Shown here one piece after another: positions 14,769 through 22,326 of a stretch of DNA of 24,447 bases; positions within the stretch are counted from its first letter, which is position 1; each line of letters starts with the position of its first letter. The translations under genes and the position numbers were made by a program. The stretch lies in assembly GCA_021151685.1 (NCBI GenBank), contig JAGKWS010000059.1, positions 1-24,447 of the forward strand. The letters run 5' to 3'. Under the pieces are notes generated by a model. That model searched no databases, was not told where the DNA came from, and saw only the letters and a list, made by a program, of their open reading frames with translations. This stretch comes from Chitinophagaceae bacterium (GTDB lineage Bacteria > Bacteroidota > Bacteroidia > Chitinophagales > Chitinophagaceae).

Positions 14769-16874
14769 TCAGTCGACCAGTACGAATGCGCCTCTATTAG
14801 CAACAGAATAGCATACAATACCCTGCTCACGGCAAGACTGTTCTAACAGGGCCAATTTACCGCGCGGGTAGCTACCAGCCGCAATTATTGTATGCGGGGC
14901 AAAAATTTGTTTCAACCGGGGCACATCGGCTTCTTGCTGCACTACTACATAGTAGGCCGGAAAACTACCAGTTGCGGGTACCGTACTATCGGCAAAAATC
15001 AGTGTTTTGCCGGCAATATGGCATACCTGCCGGGGTGGCGATGCCACATAGTGCCACATGCTCCAGCCCATGTGTGCTGGGGTGGTAATGCCCTGTATCT
15101 CGGTAGTGGCAGCGGTATCGGTACAGAGTATGGTATAGTAGGTACCCTCATCCAGCTCGGCATGGCAGGCATGTGGGGTATTGTATACAATAAGGCGACG
15201 CTGGTGCAGCAAGTGCCACTCGTGTACCATAAGCGATACCAGCAACAGGCATACCGCACCAACGGCAGCAAATACGGCAGGCTTGTACCGCCGTACCAGA
15301 AAGTAGGCCAGATCGGCCACGGCACTGTACAGCAACAGGGTCTCCAACGTATTGAGCGATATATGGTGCAATGCCAATGGCCCGGTATTTTGCAATATGG
15401 CTACTATACTGCCAAAGAAATCTGTGAGGGCCTTGATGGCTGCCGCTATGGTGCCGGCTATAACGGGTACGCCACTCAGGGCCAGCATTACCATGCTCTG
15501 CATCAGTACAAAACTCATGAAGAGATAAGCGGCCGCATTGGCCAGTATGAACATGAGCGGAAACGTGTGGAAGTAGTAAATAACCAGTGGGGCTATCAAA
15601 ATTTCGGCGGCTATGCTCATGGCCACTACCTTCCATAGTTTGGCGGGCAACATTAGTATACGACCGGTAATGAACCGTACTACCTTGTTGGGCCCAAAGC
15701 CGGGGCGGGTGCGTACCGTAACCCATGCATACACATAGGGATAAAACAGGATAATAGACAACACTGCGGCAAATGACAACTGAAACCCTATGGACATGAG
15801 CCAGGCAGGCTCGGCACACAGCAGCAGAAAGGCCGTGGCAAACAACTCATTCAGGCTGTTGCTATTGCGCCGCATAATGATGCCGAAGGCCAGCAAAGAA
15901 AACATGGCAGCCGCCCGCATGGCCGATGGTTGCGCCCCGGCAGCCAGTACATAGAACCACACTATGGGCATGGCCACCACATACTTTACCCATATGTACC
16001 GCTTGTGCCGCAGCCAGCCCAGCAGGGTAGAAATAACTATAAAAAACACGGCCACATTGCCGCCCGATATGGCAATGATGTGTACAATTCCGGTCTCGGC
16101 ATAGGCCCGTTGCAGGTCGCCATCCAGATGCACCTCATCGCCCATGAGCATGGCTTGCAGCAGCCCGCGTGCGCGGTGCCCCGCCAGATATTTGTCCAGT
16201 TGGCGCATACTCCACTGGTGCATGCGCTCGGTAAGGGGTAGCTGTGTTTCTGTAGCATGTGCATACAGCCGCACCTCGTTGCCGGCACACCACTGCCTGT
16301 GCCTGATGTTGTTGCGGGCGCAATAGGCGGCATACCCAAACTCGAACGGGTTGCCGGCATCGCGTATCTGCTCCCAGCGGCCGGGCAGCAGCAGGGTATC
16401 GCCCTTGCGGTATAGCATGGGCGCATCGGTACGCCGCAGGTATACAAATGCATTGCCGGGTGTGGGCCATACGCCATGGGCATCTACCCGGCCCAGTACA
16501 CGCACGGGTAGCTTCCATGTGCGGGCCTTCTCTTGTGGTGTGCCTGTAATGGCGGCTACATACATATCGCCGGTATGTATGTCATGCCCCATCCATTGCG
16601 GACGGCTACGTATATCGTTATAGCCCGTTATGGCCATACCTGCCGAAAAGAAAGCTACCTGCATGGCGGCAAAAAAAACAGCATGGCGGCTATGGCGCAG
16701 CAAGTACCAACACACCACCGTGGCCCCCAACGCCAGTAATGCCCATACCCCTATCGGCACCACCCATTGCGGCACACTATAGTACACAAATATGCCTGCG
16801 GCAAATGGCAGCAAAACCCGAAAAAACGGGGCAATCTCCCAAAAATGTGCTTTGTGCGCAGGCCACCGGCCCAT
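14769..16874 (-). CDS. ComEC/Rec2-family DNA uptake channel protein
   Basis: About 701 residues from the ATG at 16874 (MGRWPAHKAHFWEIAPFFRV); an upstream in-frame ATG at 16991 is less likely. Order: three N-terminal membrane spans, a DUF4131-type extracytoplasmic OB-fold part (about 100-220 with VLGRVDAHGVWPTPGNAFVY), then the Competence domain with the signature LLQAMLMGDEVHLDGDLQRA and GIVHIIAISGGNVAVFF and many more spans to about 575. The C-terminal part is short and lacks a metallo-beta-lactamase HxHxDH motif. ComEC forms the inner-membrane pore for single-stranded DNA in natural transformation; whether this host is competent cannot be seen. Confidence 0.92.
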   Translation of the reverse strand: MGRWPAHKAHFWEIAPFFRVLLPFAAGIFVYYSVPQWVVPIGVWALLALGATVVCWYLLRHSRHAVFFAAMQVAFFSAGMAITGYNDIRSRPQWMGHDIHTGDMYVAAITGTPQEKARTWKLPVRVLGRVDAHGVWPTPGNAFVYLRRTDAPMLYRKGDTLLLPGRWEQIRDAGNPFEFGYAAYCARNNIRHRQWCAGNEVRLYAHATETQLPLTERMHQWSMRQLDKYLAGHRARGLLQAMLMGDEVHLDGDLQRAYAETGIVHIIAISGGNVAVFFIVISTLLGWLRHKRYIWVKYVVAMPIVWFYVLAAGAQPSAMRAAAMFSLLAFGIIMRRNSNSLNELFATAFLLLCAEPAWLMSIGFQLSFAAVLSIILFYPYVYAWVTVRTRPGFGPNKVVRFITGRILMLPAKLWKVVAMSIAAEILIAPLVIYYFHTFPLMFILANAAAYLFMSFVLMQSMVMLALSGVPVIAGTIAAAIKALTDFFGSIVAILQNTGPLALHHISLNTLETLLLYSAVADLAYFLVRRYKPAVFAAVGAVCLLLVSLMVHEWHLLHQRRLIVYNTPHACHAELDEGTYYTILCTDTAATTEIQGITTPAHMGWSMWHYVASPPRQVCHIAGKTLIFADSTVPATGSFPAYYVVVQQEADVPRLKQIFAPHTIIAAGSYPRGKLALLEQSCREQGIVCYSVANRGAFVLVD

Positions 16875-16998
16875 AATTGTATTTATATGGGCATAAATAT
16901 ATAAAACAGCGATTAATATTCCTGTATCCATGCGCATTTCAGCACATGCATTTGCAAACAGGTAGTGTGTATTGGTAGTGTACGTTGACAAACGGTAC

Positions 16999-17006
16999 TA
17001 CCTTTG
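16999..17006 (+). promoter_or_regulatory. -7 box just before the APH/ThrB-like kinase gene
   Basis: TACCTTTG matches TAnnTTTG exactly and lies seven bases before the ATG at 17013, so the message would be leaderless or nearly so. A TTG at 16972-16974 is 24 bases upstream, slightly far for the -33 box. Confidence 0.45.
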
Positions 17007-17012
17007 TGCGTT

Positions 17013-17999
17013 ATGGCACACTTTCCTGTAAGCAGTTCTATACTATCGGCACGCTACCTCAGCGGGTGGGTGCAAGAGTACTTTTTTCCTACCGATGCGG
17101 TGGTATTTTGTAAGCTACTCAAGTCGGGCATAAACGATACGTATAGTGTACAATGCTCAACTGGCCGGTTTGTGCTGCGCATATATGCCTATAGCTGGCG
17201 CACGCCACTGGCCATAGAAGAAGAGCTGAAACTGCTGAACGTGCTGCATGGGGCAAGGTTGCCTATATCGGTACCGGTGATGCATAACGGAGGGCAATAT
17301 ATACTGCCCATAGACGCACCGGAAGGAGAACGGTATGCCGTATTGTTTACCCATGCGCCCGGCAGTAAGCAGCAGCAATTACCCGCCGCCCTGCATCAAC
17401 AAGTGGGCAACATGATGGCCCGCATGCACCAGACTACCATGGGTATGGAACTGAACCGACCCGACTATACAGCAGACACCCTGCTACTACAATCGCTACC
17501 ACAAATAGCGGCCTGCCTGCCGGCACACACACCGGAAATGCAGTGGCTGCAACGCACACAAACACAAATGCTGGCCCTGCTGGCCGATGTGGATACGAAA
17601 AACCTACCCAAGGGTATAGTGCATATGGATGTGTGGTTCGACAATATGAACATAACCGATGATGGACAGGCTACGCTGTTCGACTTTGATTTTTGTGGTA
17701 ATGGCTGGCTGTGTACCGATGTAGCCTACTACCTGATGCAGCTATTCTATACCGAACGCGATGCTGCTGTATGCACCCAAAAGACAGAGGCATTTATGAA
17801 AGGGTACGAAGCTATACGCCCACTAATGCCCCAAGAACGGGCATTGCTGCCCGCCCTCGGGGTAAGTATGTATTTCTTTTACCTTGGCATACAGTGTGCC
17901 CGATTCGAGAACTGGAGCAGTATGTTTGTGAACGAGGCCTACCTGGCGGGTTATGTGAACCGCATCGTTAAACCTTGGTACGATAAACACTTTTCCTGA
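17013..17999 (+). CDS. APH/homoserine-kinase-like phosphotransferase
   Basis: A 328-residue protein of the aminoglycoside phosphotransferase/ThrB-II kinase superfamily. N-lobe: GINDTYSVQCSTGRFVLRIY, where the Lys-equivalent strand ends in VLRIY. C-lobe: the catalytic HMDVWFDNMNI (HxDxxxxN loop) and the metal-binding LFDFDFCGNGW in place of DFG. It would move the ATP gamma-phosphate to a small-molecule hydroxyl in the cytoplasm. Substrate unknown; this family is broad and drug resistance should not be assumed. It converges with the AHSA1 gene, with two bases between the stop codons. Confidence 0.88.
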   Translation: MAHFPVSSSILSARYLSGWVQEYFFPTDAVVFCKLLKSGINDTYSVQCSTGRFVLRIYAYSWRTPLAIEEELKLLNVLHGARLPISVPVMHNGGQYILPIDAPEGERYAVLFTHAPGSKQQQLPAALHQQVGNMMARMHQTTMGMELNRPDYTADTLLLQSLPQIAACLPAHTPEMQWLQRTQTQMLALLADVDTKNLPKGIVHMDVWFDNMNITDDGQATLFDFDFCGNGWLCTDVAYYLMQLFYTERDAAVCTQKTEAFMKGYEAIRPLMPQERALLPALGVSMYFFYLGIQCARFENWSSMFVNEAYLAGYVNRIVKPWYDKHFS

Positions 18000-18001
18000 T
18001 G

Positions 18002-18451
18002 TCAGGCATCTGGTATTACAGGCTCTACCAGTTTTATGAGCTTCTCCAGACTTTCCTGCCAGCCCAGATAGCACATTTCGGCGGGTATCATCGCTGGTAT
18101 GCCTTCCTGTGTTATCCGTAGTTGTGTGCCCACCATGCAGGGCTCTATCCAAACCGAATTCACGATTTCGCCGGGCAGATTGGGGTCGTCAAAAGTATCG
18201 GTATAGCGCAGGAACATATTGGGTACTACATCGGTAAATGTGCCCCCAAACGAATGGATGTGACCGGTACCAAAGTTGTGAAACGACATACGGAAGGTGC
18301 CTCCTACCTGTGCATCGAAGTGGTGTACATTGCATAAGAAGCCGTAGGGAGGCAGCCATGCCGCCATGGCCAGCGGATCGGTAAATGCCTTAAACAACTT
18401 CTCGGGGGTGGTTTTGATGACCCTGTGCAGGGAAACGGTGTTAGTGCTCAT
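18002..18451 (-). CDS. SRPBCC/AHSA1-family protein
   Basis: A 149-residue helix-grip (START-like) protein of the AHSA1 type. Typical parts are the opening VSLHRVIKTTPEKLFKAFTD, the AMAAWLPPYGF segment, VGGTFRMSFHNFGTG and the closing LGWQESLEKLIKLVEP helix. Members bind hydrophobic ligands or act as Hsp90 co-factors in eukaryotes; the bacterial role is not settled and no ligand can be named. It is the last chromosomal gene before the tRNA-Pro fragment. Confidence 0.9.
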   Translation of the reverse strand: MSTNTVSLHRVIKTTPEKLFKAFTDPLAMAAWLPPYGFLCNVHHFDAQVGGTFRMSFHNFGTGHIHSFGGTFTDVVPNMFLRYTDTFDDPNLPGEIVNSVWIEPCMVGTQLRITQEGIPAMIPAEMCYLGWQESLEKLIKLVEPVIPDA

Positions 18452-18687
18452 GACGGTTTGATTGTGCGATGATTACGAATGTACTTTACAGCAAAGGTGG
18501 CACATAACCACGAAACACGGTATGGCTTGCTGCGACAAAAGAAAGGTAGTTTGCGGCAGAGAAGCGAAACTCCACATGATGGTGACGCAAATGGTCGTTT
18601 TTCTGGCCTTAAAGGCCCATATTAAGACAGTTGCAATATCAGCGCAAGACATGCGCTAACCCTATGAAAATCAACACTTCAGGGCAT
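18452..18687. other. Gene-free gap before the tRNA-Pro junction
   Basis: No supported gene. A GGTGACGCA at 18581-18589 recurs twice on the other side of the tRNA fragment (18812 and 18835). Otherwise I see nothing in it. Confidence 0.5.
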
Positions 18688-18723
18688 AAAAAAGCCTGAT
18701 AACTTGTAAGTCATCAGGCTTTT
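18688..18723 (-). terminator. Terminator after the tRNA-Pro fragment
   Basis: AAAAGCCTGAT (18690-18700) pairs with ATCAGGCTTTT (18713-18723), with an inner ACTT/AAGT pair in the 12-nt loop. On the minus strand it ends in six T (plus-strand A at 18688-18693), so it would terminate the leftward tRNA-Pro transcript. Confidence 0.85.
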
Positions 18724-18726
18724 ATG

Positions 18727-18781
18727 TCGGGAAGACAAGATTCGAACTTGCGACCCCTAGCACCCCATACTAGTACGCTAC
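18727..18781 (-). pseudogene. 3' part of tRNA-Pro (GGG): probable attachment site
   Basis: Read on the minus strand, this is a tRNA from the end of the D arm to the discriminator: GTAGCGTACTAG, anticodon loop ATGGGGT (18762-18768, anticodon GGG at 18764-18766, G37 as in tRNA-Pro), T arm GCAAG-TTCGAAT-CTTGT, acceptor strand CTTCCCG and A. The 5' part is missing: neither CGGGAAG nor a D arm occurs at the expected place at about 18782-18805. An intact 3' end followed by its terminator, with foreign sequence in place of the 5' part, is the usual mark of integration into a tRNA gene. The whole tRNA would then lie at the far end, beyond the window. Confidence 0.78.
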
Positions 18782-18811
18782 GACAGGCTTTCAGCCCGTC
18801 AGGGGACTGCG

Positions 18812-18844
18812 GGTGACGCAGGTTTTGCAACTTTGGTGACGCAG
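18812..18844. repeat. Direct repeat GGTGACGCAG next to the attachment site
   Basis: GGTGACGCAG occurs at 18812-18821 and 18835-18844, 23 bases apart; nine of its ten bases recur at 18581-18589 on the other side of the tRNA fragment. Spacing near two helical turns suggests protein-binding sites, for instance integrase arm sites. Function not shown. Confidence 0.5.
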
Positions 18845-18868
18845 TTTGAATAGCCAACCTGCAGATTC

Positions 18869-19111
18869 CTATCGTTGTTTGTCCGACTGTGATAGCACGG
18901 AAGCAGCTAACGACTTAGTCTCTTCACTGTACTTCTCACTCTTCAGCACATTCGATGCTATGGTTTCCATCTCCTTTCCTGTCTCGTGGGTTTTATTGAC
19001 CTGCGATAACACAGAGCCAGCTAACCTTTTTTGGATGGCAGAAGCGTTTTCATCTTGCAGAATTTTTGCGGCATCTGATGCCATCGACGGACTCGTCACT
19101 TTTCGATTCAT
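18869..19111 (-). CDS. Small protein with an internal duplication
   Basis: 80 residues made of two similar helical units: about 10-38 (MASDAAKILQDENASAIQKR, then LAGSVLSQ) and about 49-77 (IASNVLKSEKYSEETKSLAASVLSQ). The shared core is A-S-x(2,3)-K-x-L, then S-x(3)-K-x-LA-x-SVLSQ. It has no signal peptide, membrane span or Cys. I recall similar two-unit proteins on mobile elements of other phyla, but know no function. It is the gene nearest the attachment site. Confidence 0.7.
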   Translation of the reverse strand: MNRKVTSPSMASDAAKILQDENASAIQKRLAGSVLSQVNKTHETGKEMETIASNVLKSEKYSEETKSLAASVLSQSDKQR

Positions 19112-19689
19112 GATAAAACTTTTTTATACTATAGACGAGATACTATGTCAACAGGTTGGCTCATTTGAACACCAAGAGACAACTTAACATTGCTTTAACT
19201 CACATGTGACTGTAGTGGAAACCTGGGTGTAATCTGAAGCGGTCATAACCGTTGGTGCAGGTATTATCCTACGCCCCTATTAAGGCTGGGGGATAAATGT
19301 TGTACCATGCGGTCGGTCGGCCCCACATATAGATATTCGAGCGACCAACCATGCGACCTCATACAACCACTCTTTGATTTCACCCAGGTTGAAAGGACGT
19401 TAACCTACGCCTTAACTACGTTAACTCCCTTAACTAACCTAACTACAGACATACCGAGTTAAGCCAGTTAAGGTTGTTAAGCTACTTTACCATTCGTTTT
19501 CAGGGGTCTTTGTGATTATGGAGAGGAAAGACCTTCTCAAAAGAATTCGGCATGATGTAGGGCTGTGTGCACCAGCAATACACCTGTATAGCCTATAACA
19601 AAATACAGCACAACTCTCCGCTGCCATCTGCGCCTAATGCCCCGAGTATGGACTTCCACACTATGCTATAGTAGGTGGGGCATATTGGC
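19112..19689. other. 578-bp gene-free, structured region of the element
   Basis: No supported gene. It holds a 10-bp inverted repeat (AACCTGGGTG 19220-19229 with CACCCAGGTT 19381-19390), GGTCG/CGACC-rich dyads between about 19310 and 19355, and a phased TTAAC array at 19400-19481. Such density suggests a regulatory or replication/transfer region, but no origin type could be named. Confidence 0.5.
19400..19481. repeat. Phased TTAAC/GTTAA array with dyad symmetry
   Basis: TTAAC starts at 19400, 19412, 19421 and 19430, with CTAAC at 19439. After a gap, GTTAA starts at 19458, 19467 and 19476. Within each half the step is 9 bp (12 bp for the first), and the halves mirror each other around about 19448. 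The single strand can also fold: CTTAAC 19411-19416 with GTTAAG 19476-19481, and CTTAACT 19429-19435 with AGTTAAG 19457-19463. Confidence 0.8.
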
Positions 19690-19932
19690 TCAGAAACTGG
19701 CAACTATCGTAAAGCAGGAATGTGGGTACGTGCCTGTGTTGGTGATGAATAGCAGCCCATCCCGTTCGGTAGATGCTACTTCCTCAATGTACACGGAGCT
19801 TCCTTTGCTTAGACCCAGGTTATTATCCCTGCACACTACTCTGAATGGCGTATACAACTGTCGCATTTTCCCCAGGGAGTTCACTATAAGGATGCTGCTG
19901 TGGTCGCAATAACTGACGGTATAGTCTTCCAT
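19690..19932 (-). CDS. Small hypothetical protein in the DUF3871 operon
   Basis: 80 residues, MEDYTVSYCDHSSILIVNSL then a strand-rich, soluble sequence with four Cys and a closing YPHSCFTIVASF. The start lies six bases after the DUF3871-like gene stops on the same strand, which supports it as a real co-transcribed gene. No family recognised; function unknown. Confidence 0.65.
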   Translation of the reverse strand: MEDYTVSYCDHSSILIVNSLGKMRQLYTPFRVVCRDNNLGLSKGSSVYIEEVASTERDGLLFITNTGTYPHSCFTIVASF

Positions 19933-19938
19933 ACGGGC

Positions 19939-20931
19939 TCAGTTTAGATACCAACAATCAGACTTATTCTGTAGGGCATACATGAGCTCTCTTGTGAGGT
20001 TGAAGGCATTTGCGCTTCGGTCAAGGAAGTTGTCGATGTAGGAGCTCTTATTAGCCCCTGTAAGCAGGTTGTACAGTCGCCACAGGTTGATGCTGCCGTC
20101 TGCATTACAGCAGAAAGAATTGTCGGTATAGTAGTCCCTGCATACGGCATTGAGCTGCGCATCGCCAAGGCCAAGCTCCATGACACCCTGTTTTGCGCCA
20201 TCAGGCATGTGCTTGTACATACGGGCCCTGCCTACAAGTTGGGCGAACTGCTGCTCTGTAAGGGTATGCTGCTGGAACTGTGAAAGCTCATCTGCATTGT
20301 GTACAGCATCGAACTCCATTATCAGCATCTCTATAGCATTGTATAGGGCATCGATGCTCTTTACCTTCAGGTTGCTCAGATAACCATCTGTAGATACACA
20401 CAGGTTGGTGCATACGAGGTTTTTGAAGCCTATAAACACCTTGAAATGCTGCTCGGAGTTTTTGGTCACAAGGCTATCCATATTGTACGCCTTTACACCT
20501 CCTATGGTCAAAGTGAGCCTGTTGCCCTCTATCTCATTGGTGATGGATGGCAACTCTATCAGAAAGGCCATGCGCTCGTAATAGAGCGTTTTCTCGTGGT
20601 CTAATAGCTCTTTAGCGGGCTTATTCCTCGCTTCGGGTATTCTACCCTTGATGGGATGCGAAAGCCTGATATTGGGGCGTAGAATGGTCTCGCCTTTGAA
20701 TATGCCGCTCACGGCCTGCATGGTGGCATCTATGAACTCACCGTGCGATATAGCAGGCTCATTCTCCCGCACAAAGACAGGAATGATGTGTTTGTTATTG
20801 AGCTCATGAAGGCTTCCGCCTATTGAATTTGCCTCAATGAATGCCTTGCCTGACGATTGCATTTCGTCCATTACCTCGGCAATAGTTTCGCCTATCTGTA
20901 CAGGCTCTTTGGTTACTGTCTGTAGTTCCAT
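19939..20931 (-). CDS. DUF3871-like protein of a mobile element
   Basis: A 330-residue soluble protein that resembles DUF3871, a Bacteroidota family often found on conjugative and phage-like elements. Marks include HIIPVFVRENEPAISHGEF, RLSHPIKGRIPEARNKPAKE, ERMAFLIELPSI and TNLCVSTDGYLSNLKV. There is no membrane span or recognised catalytic motif. One base separates it from the AAA ATPase gene upstream, so the two are co-transcribed and may act together in element replication or recombination; that is inference from position. The family name is from memory and not checked. Confidence 0.7.
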   Translation of the reverse strand: MELQTVTKEPVQIGETIAEVMDEMQSSGKAFIEANSIGGSLHELNNKHIIPVFVRENEPAISHGEFIDATMQAVSGIFKGETILRPNIRLSHPIKGRIPEARNKPAKELLDHEKTLYYERMAFLIELPSITNEIEGNRLTLTIGGVKAYNMDSLVTKNSEQHFKVFIGFKNLVCTNLCVSTDGYLSNLKVKSIDALYNAIEMLIMEFDAVHNADELSQFQQHTLTEQQFAQLVGRARMYKHMPDGAKQGVMELGLGDAQLNAVCRDYYTDNSFCCNADGSINLWRLYNLLTGANKSSYIDNFLDRSANAFNLTRELMYALQNKSDCWYLN

Positions 20932-20932
20932 G

Positions 20933-21781
20933 TTAGGAATTAGTTGGTTGGTTAACGATGTTGTTCAGTTGGTGTTTTCTGGCTGTGAACTCAGGCCCAA
21001 GTGCTTGTTGAAACCTGGGCTGAGATTGATAGAGGGTATTGAGGTCGGCAATGGAAGGACAGGTACGGACAAGCTGTAGCACTTGTTCATAGGTCATGGG
21101 CGCAGGTGGCTCTTCGCCCTGATTGCACCAGTCAGCTATTGCCTTGCCTGTAGCTATTGTAGGAATGAACTCGGGCTTACCTGTGAACAGACCAGTCCTG
21201 TCCTTGGATGCTTTGGCCATGTGCTGCATGTTCAATTCCAGCAGGCAGGTGAACTCATACTCGAGATTGTCCCGTTGTACGGCCTTTAGCCCTACCTTTT
21301 CAGGCACCTGTTTGCCGTTCTTTTCAGAGAGAACGTAGTCAATCTTACTCCTCATCGTACAGATGAAGTGAGCATTGGACTGTAGCACCTTGTTTACAAA
21401 TGACTCATGACGTGGTGTAACCTTGGCCCAGTTGGTGAAGGAATTGCCCTGTAAGGACGAATGATAGTCCAAAAGGCACTCCCATTCGTGCGAGGACGAG
21501 TCAATGACTATCACCTCAATGCCTGCTTCTAAGCAGATGTCTATGCCCTCAATGTACCGTTCAGGCGTATAGGGCGGCTCTAATGACAGGGTTTTGAAAC
21601 TGCCCAGATGGGCGTATAGGTCTGCGCTCCTGTTCTCGGTGTCTATGACAGCGATTTTATCCCAACTGCCACACAGACCGTATGCTATCAGCAGGGCACT
21701 CATTGTTTTGCCACCCCCAGAGGGTGATTGCAGGCCGAGCTTAATCTTGGCCTTCTTGCGGGATGCTTGTTGTAGTTGCAT
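20933..21781 (-). CDS. RecA-like AAA family ATPase, phage/element type
   Basis: About 282 residues from the ATG at 21781 (MQLQQASRKKAKIKLGLQ); the frame is open to 21853. The Walker A loop is SPSGGGKT near residues 20-27, and the Walker B strand is IEVIVIDSSSHEWE near 95-108. IAVIDTENRSADLY and ICTMRSKIDYVL are typical of the RecA-like ATPases (AAA_24 type) used by phages and mobile elements for recombination or replication. A C-terminal tail after about 215 is predicted helical. It lies in one operon with the DUF3871-like gene; the possible ssDNA-binding gene at 22327 is on the same strand but beyond an opposing gene. Confidence 0.85.
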   Translation of the reverse strand: MQLQQASRKKAKIKLGLQSPSGGGKTMSALLIAYGLCGSWDKIAVIDTENRSADLYAHLGSFKTLSLEPPYTPERYIEGIDICLEAGIEVIVIDSSSHEWECLLDYHSSLQGNSFTNWAKVTPRHESFVNKVLQSNAHFICTMRSKIDYVLSEKNGKQVPEKVGLKAVQRDNLEYEFTCLLELNMQHMAKASKDRTGLFTGKPEFIPTIATGKAIADWCNQGEEPPAPMTYEQVLQLVRTCPSIADLNTLYQSQPRFQQALGPEFTARKHQLNNIVNQPTNS

Positions 21782-21858
21782 TGCAGATTGATTTAGTGAA
21801 GAAATGAGATTGTGTAGACGCTTGTATTGCCGTACATTGGCTGTATTAAACACTTGTT

Positions 21859-22281
21859 ATGCTATCGTCTGCCCCACTACAATTGACTGATGAACGGCTT
21901 TGGAACCGTATAGACGAGCTTATCAAGGAATGGGGAAACATTGGCGGCGTGTACAAGCTAATAGCCATGTCGAACGGTGCTCCTGTAGCTGTAGACCGAT
22001 TTCTTGGGAAAGACAGCGATGGAGTATTGTACATCGGCAAAGCCAATGCGTTTTTAGACAGGGTTATTAACCTGAAAAAGTCAATCCTACCACAGTATGT
22101 AGGCACATCGCATGACTGTGGAACACGCTACAAGAGCCATCAGGTGATTGGTGAGCGTTTCCCTTTGTCGGAATTGTATATACAGCTATGGCCGTCTGAC
22201 AATCCTACAGAATTGGAAAGAGAATTATTGAAGGCATACAGGAACTGCTTTGGGGAAGTCCCGCCATTGAACGCCATCTAA
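21859..22281 (+). CDS. GIY-YIG-domain protein
   Basis: A 140-residue protein with a near-complete GIY-YIG fold: GVY at 30-32, LYIGKAN at 57-63, Arg68, Glu at 118-122 and the closing PPLN with Asn138. A 25-residue insert separates the GVY and YIG parts. GIY-YIG enzymes cut one DNA strand per active site with a metal ion. It has no separate DNA-binding domain, so its target is unclear: it could be a nuclease of the element or a binding-only relative. It is the only rightward gene in this part of the element and lies between the ATPase and the next leftward gene. Confidence 0.78.
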   Translation: MLSSAPLQLTDERLWNRIDELIKEWGNIGGVYKLIAMSNGAPVAVDRFLGKDSDGVLYIGKANAFLDRVINLKKSILPQYVGTSHDCGTRYKSHQVIGERFPLSELYIQLWPSDNPTELERELLKAYRNCFGEVPPLNAI

Positions 22282-22287
22282 ACAAGC

Positions 22288-22322
22288 AAAAAAGTAAGGG
22301 CAGCCATTACGCCACCCTTACT
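22288..22322. terminator. Terminator between convergent element genes
   Basis: AGTAAGGG (22293-22300) pairs with CCCTTACT (22315-22322) around a 14-nt loop. On the minus strand it runs into a T-tract (plus-strand A at 22288-22293), ending the leftward gene; on the plus strand it is followed by ATTATTAT. Confidence 0.7.
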
Positions 22323-22326
22323 ATTA

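Noticed and set aside
16981..17003. Sigma-70-like TTGACA at 16985 as a -35 box for the kinase gene
   Set aside because: Only 11 bases separate it from the TAnnTTTG box, and Bacteroidota do not use the TTGACA/TATAAT consensus.
17013..17999. Aminoglycoside resistance gene
   Set aside because: The kinase fold is shared with homoserine and many other small-molecule kinases; nothing points to an aminoglycoside site.
18846..19187. A 113-codon plus-strand frame opposite the two-unit small protein
   Set aside because: The minus-strand protein shows a clear internal duplication; the plus-strand frame shows none and has a shadow-like composition.
19200..19500. CRISPR array
   Set aside because: The TTAAC repeats are five bases with 4-base gaps and change orientation; there are no 20-40-bp repeats with spacers and no cas genes.
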